Positions 6,892 through 11,620 of a stretch of 11,620 nt of DNA are shown in pieces. This DNA is from an uncultured Ignavibacteria bacterium (lineage in GTDB: Bacteria; Bacteroidota; Ignavibacteria; Ignavibacteriales; Melioribacteraceae). The position numbers and the translations under genes were made by a program. The stretch spans positions 1-11,620 of the forward strand of contig CALGLM010000332.1 in the NCBI GenBank assembly GCA_937930275.1. The letters are read 5' to 3'. The notes under the pieces were generated by a model. It worked only from the letters and a program-made list of their open reading frames with translations, had not been told where the DNA came from and did no database searches. The stretch's first letter is position 1; every line of letters starts with the position of its first letter.

Positions 6892-7371
6892 ATGACTTCA
6901 AGAAAAAACAACAGACGATCTGTTAGAGAAAAAGCACTACAATTGTTATATGCAAACGAGATGAATAAAGATAGGATTGAACTTTTAACCGAAGCTTTAT
7001 TATCAGATATAGAATCTCCGGCAGATAGGTTGTTTTGTAAAGAATTATTTGCAAAAGTTACTCGTTACACTCCCGATTTGGATAAGATGATAAAAGAACG
7101 AGTAGATAATTGGGAAATGGATAGAATAGCTTTAATTGATAAACTGTTATTAAGAATAGGTATAACAGAAATATTATTTTTCCCCGATATTCCTCCAAAA
7201 GTTTCCATAAACGAGGTTATTGAAATTGCCAAAGATTTTAGTACTTCTAAAAGCGGTAAATTTATAAACGGCATTCTTGACGCAATTTTAAATGAATTAA
7301 AAACCGATGGAAAGCTAAATAAATTTGGCAGGGGTTTAGTTGAAATTACACCCACAAAAAAATCCAACTAA
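6892..7371 (+). CDS. nusB: Transcription antitermination factor NusB
   Basis: NusB is a small all-helical protein that binds boxA RNA together with NusE (ribosomal protein S10) and suppresses termination in rRNA operons. This copy has 159 residues. It shows the usual N-terminal RRSVREKALQLLYANEM (9-25), the central KELFAKVTRY helix, the IALIDKLLLRIGITEILFF segment, and the C-terminal PPKVSINEVIEIAKDFSTSK and GKFINGILDAIL motifs. The start ATG has a TAGGA ribosome site 7 nt upstream. The C-terminal tail after about residue 143 is poorly conserved and its coding sequence overlaps the start of the transporter gene by 32 nt. Whole-length homology makes this a confident call. Confidence 0.96.
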   Translation: MTSRKNNRRSVREKALQLLYANEMNKDRIELLTEALLSDIESPADRLFCKELFAKVTRYTPDLDKMIKERVDNWEMDRIALIDKLLLRIGITEILFFPDIPPKVSINEVIEIAKDFSTSKSGKFINGILDAILNELKTDGKLNKFGRGLVEITPTKKSN

Positions 7372-8650
7372 AAGCACTCAAAATTCCAAGTTCCAAATAT
7401 TTATTTGGACACTTTTTGACTTCGCAAACACATCATATTCTATTGTTGTTGTAACATTTTTATTTGCGGTTTATTTTAAAAAAGAAATTGCCGGCGGACA
7501 ATCAATAGGGGATTTGTATTGGAGTATTGCCACCGGATTATCCATGTTAATTACGGCAGTAATTTCTCCGGTATTAGGAGCAATAGCCGATTATTCAGCA
7601 GGTAAAAAACGTTTTTTGCTATTTTTTACTTTACTTTGTATCGTTTCTACTGCATCCCTTTATTTTTTACAACCCGGAATGATATTAGCTTCAATAATAA
7701 TATTTACCTTAGCCAATGTGGGTTTTGAAGCCGGATTAGTATTTTATGATTCGTTTTTGCCTGAAATTACAATTCCGAAAAATTACGGAAGGGTAAGCGG
7801 TTATGGTTTTGCTATGGGGTATTTAGGGTCGTTAGCTTCATTAATTATTGCATATCCTTTTATTCAAAATAATTTAATTAAAGAAACATTTCCGCTTGCT
7901 GCATTATTCTTTTTAGTTTTTGCGTTACCCTTGTTTGTTTTTATTAGTGATAAGGGTAAAAAAAATATGCCAAAATACAATTATATAAAAATTGGCTTTT
8001 CGCGAGTTTTTGATACAATCAAACATCTAAAAAATTATAAAAATCTTTCATTATTTTTATTATCCTTTTTTTTCTTTATTGAAGGTGTTAACACAATAAT
8101 TTATTTTTCCGATAATTATGCAAGCACTACATTACATTTTGAGTTAACGGAATTAATAATCTTTTTTATAATTGTTCAAACAACGGCTATAATCGGCAGT
8201 TTACTTTTCGGAGTTCTTGCAGATTCAATAGGACAAAAAAAATCGTTAATCCTTAGTTTATATATATGGTTGTTTACAATATTAGTAGCGTATTTAACAA
8301 GTTCTGATAAAGCTTTAATAATTAAATTTTTAGTTAATTATACTGATCTAAATTCATTGTCTGTCGAAAAATATTCTTTTTATGTAGTCGGCTTATTGGC
8401 AGGTAGCGTAATGGGAGCAACTCAATCAACAAGCAGAAGTTTTTTAAGTAAATTGATCCCTATTGAAAGGAAGACTGAATTTTTTGGATTTTTTTCGTTT
8501 TTCGGAAAAAGTTCGGCAATATTAGGTCCAATAGTATTTGGTGTAGTAAGCTACCTGACAAACTCACAAAGATACTCTATACTTTCAATCGCCTTCTTTT
8601 TTATTGTAGGTCTTTATATTTTACACTTTGTAAAAGAAAAAAACATTTAG
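7340..8650 (+). CDS. MFS transporter, UMF1 (Atg22-like) family
   Basis: This is a 436-residue inner-membrane protein with about 12 hydrophobic helices. It belongs to the UMF1 branch of the major facilitator superfamily, related to the fungal vacuolar effluxer Atg22. Evidence is the N-terminal WTLFDFANTSYS signature (23-34) and two loop motifs of MFS type, GAIADYSAGKKR after helix 2 and GVLADSIGQKKS in the second half. The family's QSTSRSFLSKLIP and EFFGFFSFFGKSSAILGP segments follow. Substrates of the bacterial members are not established. The only plausible start is TTG 7340, 5 nt after an AGGGG ribosome site. It lies 32 nt inside the end of nusB, so translation is probably coupled. Its stop codon overlaps the end of the minus-strand protease gene by 4 nt. 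Confidence 0.88.
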   Translation: MKLHPQKNPTKSTQNSKFQIFIWTLFDFANTSYSIVVVTFLFAVYFKKEIAGGQSIGDLYWSIATGLSMLITAVISPVLGAIADYSAGKKRFLLFFTLLCIVSTASLYFLQPGMILASIIIFTLANVGFEAGLVFYDSFLPEITIPKNYGRVSGYGFAMGYLGSLASLIIAYPFIQNNLIKETFPLAALFFLVFALPLFVFISDKGKKNMPKYNYIKIGFSRVFDTIKHLKNYKNLSLFLLSFFFFIEGVNTIIYFSDNYASTTLHFELTELIIFFIIVQTTAIIGSLLFGVLADSIGQKKSLILSLYIWLFTILVAYLTSSDKALIIKFLVNYTDLNSLSVEKYSFYVVGLLAGSVMGATQSTSRSFLSKLIPIERKTEFFGFFSFFGKSSAILGPIVFGVVSYLTNSQRYSILSIAFFFIVGLYILHFVKEKNI

Positions 8651-9324
8651 TGTTTTTTAAGTAATTTGGTTTTAATTAAAAAGTAAATAATGCTTAACGA
8701 AATAATTAACCAAATAATACCCCAAAAAAAAGGAGAAAAACCGATAGTTTCGCTTAATATCTGTGCATCTGTTATTCTAAATTCTGACACAAAAATATCT
8801 TCTTTAATATCCGTAACCACATATAAACAACTAATTAATCCGATAATAGAAAATATTATTTTATTAGTATAAAAAGAAAAGAATCGAGGGATTACTAATA
8901 AAAATATTATTAAAAACAAAGAAAATACTATTCCGATGCCGCCGGTAATATAATTAGCAGAAAAATAAAGAAATATAAATGCCAAAATAGATGTAAAAAT
9001 TTTTAGCTTATTTATATCAAAACTAAAATAAAATAGTGATGCACCCCAAAATAGTGAACCAATATAACCAGCAAATGCAATTATAAAATGATTGCCGTTA
9101 ATAGTAGAGCAACTTCCCCCGAGCTGATAATTAATTACGATATTTTCTATTTTACCGCCGGTTAATATAGCAGCTAAACCATGACTAATTTCATGAAGTA
9201 ATACGACAAAAAGTTTGATAGGGTAAATAACTAAGGAATTCCAAAAAAGTAAACTAATTAAAATTACAGTTACAATTAAAACTTTGTCAAAGTAAGGTAT
9301 TTTTGTTAAATTTATTTTTCTCAA
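8647..9324 (-). CDS. M50-like membrane zinc metalloprotease (M50B-type)
   Basis: This is a 225-residue, strongly hydrophobic protein with about six membrane segments. The zinc-binding motif HEISHG (44-49, with H44, E45 and H48) lies in an early helix, as in M50 site-2-protease relatives. A downstream VTDIKED (D172) and a TDA (D186) are candidates for the third metal ligand and match the general pattern of the M50B family, where the role of the aspartate is less well defined. There is no PDZ domain, so this is not a full RseP-type protease. No substrate or partner can be inferred from its neighbours. The gene stands alone on the minus strand, convergent with the MFS gene (4-nt overlap) and divergent from the Yip1-like gene, with 52 nt between starts. 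It could be a proteolytically inactive M50-like protein. Confidence 0.75.
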   Translation of the reverse strand: MRKINLTKIPYFDKVLIVTVILISLLFWNSLVIYPIKLFVVLLHEISHGLAAILTGGKIENIVINYQLGGSCSTINGNHFIIAFAGYIGSLFWGASLFYFSFDINKLKIFTSILAFIFLYFSANYITGGIGIVFSLFLIIFLLVIPRFFSFYTNKIIFSIIGLISCLYVVTDIKEDIFVSEFRITDAQILSETIGFSPFFWGIIWLIISLSIIYFLIKTKLLKKH

Positions 9325-9350
9325 TTGAATATTTTATTAGATTTAAATTA

Positions 9351-9358
9351 CAAATTTA
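9351..9358 (-). promoter_or_regulatory. Putative promoter -7 box of the M50-like gene
   Basis: On the minus strand this reads TAAATTTG, an exact TAnnTTTG match, placing a transcription start near 9345 and a leader of about 20 nt. The position 20 nt further upstream reads TTC instead of TTG and falls over the first codons of the Yip1-like gene. Confidence 0.4.
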
Positions 9359-9376
9359 ACTAAAAAATTACTTAAG

Positions 9377-9955
9377 ATGAATAAATTATTGCTAAGAGTT
9401 TTATTTAATCCTAAAACAGGATTTGAAGAAGTATATTCTTCAAAAATTTCAAAAATAGAGTTGTTTTCTTTTATACTTGTACCTTTAACTTTTATAGCTT
9501 CAATTATATCAATAATTAGACTAAATGTTATAGGAGTTAAATATAACAGTAATAGTTTTGAAAAATTAAATTTTGAAGTTTCATTATTATACGGTGTAAT
9601 TGAAGTAATATTACTTTTATTCGGTACATATGTTTCGATATTATTAATTAACGGATTAATACGAGCATTTAAGTTCCTTTATCCGTCTGATTATACTTTT
9701 AGGTTGGTTGTTTTTAGTGTTATTCCTGCATTTATGGGCGAAATCTTTTTTTTAGTGCCTATATTAAGTTCTTTAAGTATTTTTTTTCAATTATATTCAT
9801 TATATTTAATTTACAACGGATTAAAGGTGTTTTATAAAGGAATGGGGGATAAAACAATAACCGTATTTTTATTAATTGTTTTAATTTTATTGTTTATTTT
9901 CACAATTGTTTTTGGTATATTGAACACTATTATAGTAAATGTTTTGAAGGGGTAA
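9377..9955 (+). CDS. Yip1-like domain membrane protein
   Basis: This is a 192-residue integral membrane protein. It begins with LFNPKTGFEEV (9-19), the characteristic pre-membrane motif of bacterial Yip1-domain proteins (rescue-type NPxxxF). About five hydrophobic segments follow, near 31-50, 68-92, 104-126, 128-147 and 160-188. The fourth contains YSLYLIYNGLK, matching the Yip1 YxxYLxYxGL pattern. Eukaryotic Yip1 works in vesicle traffic; the role of the bacterial proteins is unknown. The ATG at 9377 has only a weak AAG ribosome site. The response regulator starts 3 nt after the stop and has its ribosome site inside the end of this gene, so the two form a tight pair. Family call moderate to good, function unknown. 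Confidence 0.72.
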   Translation: MNKLLLRVLFNPKTGFEEVYSSKISKIELFSFILVPLTFIASIISIIRLNVIGVKYNSNSFEKLNFEVSLLYGVIEVILLLFGTYVSILLINGLIRAFKFLYPSDYTFRLVVFSVIPAFMGEIFFLVPILSSLSIFFQLYSLYLIYNGLKVFYKGMGDKTITVFLLIVLILLFIFTIVFGILNTIIVNVLKG

Positions 9956-9958
9956 AAA

Positions 9959-10390
9959 ATGTTAAAAGTAATTGTAATTGATGATGATAATACAGTTTTA
10001 ATTTTTATGAGAAGAATACTTCAAAAAATATTTGATTTTGAAGTTGTTGAGGCTCATGATGGTTTAGAAGCTCTGGCATTAATGGAAAAAGAAAATCCTA
10101 AAATTGCATTCTTGGATATTACAATGCCAAATATGGATGGTTACCAATTTTTGCAAGAAATTCGTAAAAAAGACGAATATAAAGATTTTCCGGTTATTGT
10201 AATTACTGCAGCAAATGATAGAACTATCCTTTCAAAATTTTTAAAGTTGGGGATTGATGATTATTTGTTAAAACCAATGGTTTATGATGAAGCAAGATTT
10301 AGATTAAAAAAATCGTTAGCACCAATTTTAGGAAAATTTAAAAAAGAGATTGAAGACGAAAGAATAAAAGAATACGAAAGCGGGAATTAA
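9959..10390 (+). CDS. Stand-alone response regulator (CheY-like receiver domain)
   Basis: This 143-residue protein is a single receiver domain with no output domain. The acidic pocket D8-D10, phosphoacceptor D53 in FLDITMPNMDG (51-61), T83 in VITAAND and K105 in LLKPM are all present, so it should accept phosphate from a histidine kinase. Residues after about 120 form a short charged tail rich in Glu, Lys and Arg, not a recognisable DNA-binding or catalytic domain. It may act by protein contact, like CheY or Spo0F. An AAGGGG ribosome site (9947-9952) lies 6 nt before the ATG and within the end of the Yip1-like gene. No histidine kinase is in the window, so the cognate partner is unknown. Confidence 0.92.
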   Translation: MLKVIVIDDDNTVLIFMRRILQKIFDFEVVEAHDGLEALALMEKENPKIAFLDITMPNMDGYQFLQEIRKKDEYKDFPVIVITAANDRTILSKFLKLGIDDYLLKPMVYDEARFRLKKSLAPILGKFKKEIEDERIKEYESGN

Positions 10391-10423
10391 TATTTTATTG
10401 ATTATAATATAATAAAATATTAA
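10387..10423. repeat. AT-only inverted repeat after the response regulator
   Basis: A perfect 13-bp inverted repeat (10387-10399 and 10411-10423, all A and T) surrounds an 11-nt centre. The left arm includes the response regulator stop codon, and the right arm overlaps the first bases of the tRNA promoter -7 box. It may act as a weak bidirectional terminator or protect the 3' end of the mRNA; it lacks the GC stem of the other terminators here. Confidence 0.7.
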
Positions 10424-10428
10424 ATTTG
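10398..10428 (+). promoter_or_regulatory. Promoter of tRNA-Gly
   Basis: TTG at 10398-10400, a 20-nt spacer and TAAATTTG at 10421-10428 match the Bacteroidota consensus exactly in the downstream box. The start would fall near 10434, about 7 nt before the mature tRNA, as expected for a tRNA gene with its own promoter. Confidence 0.65.
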
Positions 10429-10440
10429 CATTCTAAAATT

Positions 10441-10513
10441 GCGAGCGTAACTCAGTTGGTAGAGTGTCAGCTTCCCAAGCTGAATGTCACGGGTTCGAAT
10501 CCCGCCGCTCGCT
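10441..10513 (+). tRNA. tRNA-Gly (anticodon CCC)
   Basis: A complete 73-nt cloverleaf can be drawn. The acceptor stem is seven perfect pairs (GCGAGCG at 10441-10447 with CGCTCGC at 10506-10512). The D stem is ACTC/GAGT, the anticodon stem TCAGC/GCTGA, and the loop TTCCCAA with anticodon CCC at 10474-10476. The T arm has a TTCGAAT loop and an A-C mismatch at its base. The C2-G71 pair, C35 and C36, and discriminator T73 agree with bacterial glycine identity. The 3' CCA is not encoded. It reads GGG codons. Confidence 0.95.
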
Positions 10514-10519
10514 CTTATT

Positions 10520-10545
10520 AAGCCCTTAAAATTAAGGGCTTTTTA
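10520..10545 (+). terminator. Rho-independent terminator after tRNA-Gly
   Basis: AAGCCCTTA (10520-10528) pairs with TAAGGGCTT (10533-10541) around an AAAT loop, followed by TTT. It lies 7 nt after the tRNA and would end its transcript. Confidence 0.88.
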
Positions 10546-10608
10546 ATTTTAAATGGTTTATTTAATAATGACAAAAGTTGAATTAATTTAAATATATTTT
10601 ATAATGAA

Positions 10609-10639
10609 TTGTGTTTTTTATAATATTTTACTACCTTAA
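10609..10639 (+). promoter_or_regulatory. Putative promoter of the serine dehydratase gene
   Basis: TTG at 10609-10611, a 20-nt spacer and TACCTTAA at 10632-10639 resemble TTG-N20-TAnnTTTG, with two mismatches at the end of the second box. The region is very AT-rich, so a chance match is possible. Transcription would start about 14 nt before the ATG. Confidence 0.35.
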
Positions 10640-10658
10640 ATAAACATTTTCGAGTATT

Positions 10659-11620
10659 ATGGAATCAATTAAAGATATTTTCAGGATAGGAAACGGACCA
10701 AGCAGCAGCCATACAATGGGTCCTAAAAAGGCTGCCGAAATATTTTTATCTCGTAATAAACTTTGTGAAAGATTTCAAGTAACTTTATACGGTAGTTTAG
10801 CAGCTACAGGAAAAGGTCACTTGACAGATATTGCAATATATTCCGTTCTCGGAAAAGATAAAACAGATTTAATTTTTAAACCTGAAATATTTTTACCCCA
10901 ACATCCAAACGGAATTCTTTTTGAATCAATTGATGACGGAAAAGTTATATCCGAATGGACTGTTTATAGTGTCGGAGGCGGAAAAATAACTGATTTTATG
11001 AGTAATGAAGAAGAATATCACCCCTATAAACTTAATAGCATGAAAGAGATACTTGAATGGATAAAAAAGAATTCTAATAGTTTTTGGGAATATGTAGAAT
11101 ATGAAGAAGGGAAAGATATTTATTTACATCTAAAAGCTGTTTGGGAAACGATGAAAAAAGCCATTAAAAATGGTTTGAATAACGAAAGAACTCTTCCTGG
11201 TGGGTTAAATGTAAAAAGGAAAGCCGGATCTTATTTTGTAAAAGCAAAAAATTTTACCGGTTCATTAAAAGAAAAAACATTGTTGTTTTCGTATGCTTTG
11301 GCTGTTGCCGAAGAAAATGCTTCCGGAGGAGAAATAGTAACGGCTCCTACTTGCGGAAGTTGTGGCGTATTGCCCGCAGTATTGTATAGAATGCAGGAAA
11401 GTTTTGATTTTTCGGATGAAAAAATTTTATGTGCTTTAGCAACTGCAGGCATAATTGGTAATTTAGTAAAAACCAATGCTTCAATATCAGGGGCAGAAGT
11501 TGGTTGTCAGGGTGAAATCGGAACTGCATGTGCAATGTCCGGTGCTGCCGTTACACAATTATTGGGTGGTACACCGTATCAAATTGAATATGCAGCCGAA
11601 ATGGGAATGGAACACCATTT
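10659..11620 (+). CDS. sdaA: L-serine ammonia-lyase (L-serine dehydratase), 5' part
   Basis: This oxygen-sensitive [4Fe-4S] enzyme converts L-serine to pyruvate and ammonia. The frame is open from ATG 10659 to the window end (320 codons, then two bases), so the C-terminus is missing. The N-terminal beta domain begins with the GNGPSSSHTMGPKKA motif (from residue 11), a hallmark of the family. The catalytic alpha domain starts near residue 190 and shows ASGGEIVTAPTCGSCG (C232 and C235) and AEVGCQGEIG, whose C283 is a cluster ligand, and the window ends within MGMEHH. Remaining cluster cysteines should lie just downstream. N- and C-terminal domains are on one chain, unlike the split Firmicutes SdaAA/SdaAB type. 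E. coli SdaA, as I recall it, has TNGAAG where this protein has TCGSCG. The ribosome site is weak. The preceding tRNA terminator makes it a separate unit. Confidence 0.93.
   Translation, partial: MESIKDIFRIGNGPSSSHTMGPKKAAEIFLSRNKLCERFQVTLYGSLAATGKGHLTDIAIYSVLGKDKTDLIFKPEIFLPQHPNGILFESIDDGKVISEWTVYSVGGGKITDFMSNEEEYHPYKLNSMKEILEWIKKNSNSFWEYVEYEEGKDIYLHLKAVWETMKKAIKNGLNNERTLPGGLNVKRKAGSYFVKAKNFTGSLKEKTLLFSYALAVAEENASGGEIVTAPTCGSCGVLPAVLYRMQESFDFSDEKILCALATAGIIGNLVKTNASISGAEVGCQGEIGTACAMSGAAVTQLLGGTPYQIEYAAEMGMEHH

Noticed and set aside
8690..8872. Short plus-strand open frame inside the M50-like gene region
   Set aside because: It is antisense to membrane helices of the M50-like protein and has no ribosome site; the HEISH-containing minus-strand frame is the real gene.
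11231..11535. Two minus-strand open frames opposite the serine dehydratase
   Set aside because: Both overlap the conserved catalytic domain of sdaA, which has strong family motifs throughout; neither resembles a known protein.

Overview
This is ordinary-looking chromosomal core sequence from an AT-rich bacterium (roughly 30% GC by eye), most likely in the Bacteroidota/Chlorobiota (FCB) group. Three things point there. The TonB C-terminal domain and its polar N-terminus resemble those of Ignavibacteria/Kapabacteria-like lineages. Several intergenic regions carry Bacteroidota-type promoters, with TTG about 20 nt before TAnnTTTG-like boxes. The leucine dehydrogenase, UMF1 transporter and NusB set is also common in that group. 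The class-level guess is weak and rests on memory of protein families, not a search.

Layout. Positions 1-2279 form a tight plus-strand run: the 3' end of nuoN (complex I), a bifunctional NAD(P)HX repair gene (nnr) 3 nt later, and a VanZ-like membrane protein overlapping its stop codon. A promoter then drives a monocistronic tonB ending in a UUCG-loop terminator. Next, 3152-6728 reads as one transcription unit: a TetR regulator, a FecE/BtuD-type ABC ATPase with no permease beside it, a SanA/YdcF-like membrane protein and leucine dehydrogenase, closed by a terminator at 6748-6784. From 6892, nusB overlaps a UMF1-family MFS transporter, which converges tail to tail on a minus-strand M50-like membrane metalloprotease. 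Divergent from the protease are a Yip1-like membrane protein and a coupled stand-alone response regulator. Then come tRNA-Gly(CCC) with its own promoter and terminator, and the start of an iron-sulfur L-serine dehydratase that runs off the window.

How the genes relate. The clearest functional link is nuoN with nnr: complex I oxidises NADH, and nnr repairs hydrated NADH. Leucine dehydrogenase and serine dehydratase both release ammonia from amino acids, but they lie in separate units. TonB and the FecE-like ATPase could both serve iron or cobalamin uptake, although the partners (ExbB/ExbD, permease, binding protein) are not in the window.

I found no mobile element, CRISPR array, phage gene or defence island. 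Nothing here amounts to a convincing undescribed system. The items worth a second look are modest: a promoter pattern with constant 20-nt spacing, an orphan ABC ATPase under a TetR regulator, a Yip1-response regulator pair, and an AT-only palindrome around the tRNA promoter. No stretch longer than about 165 bases lacks a gene.
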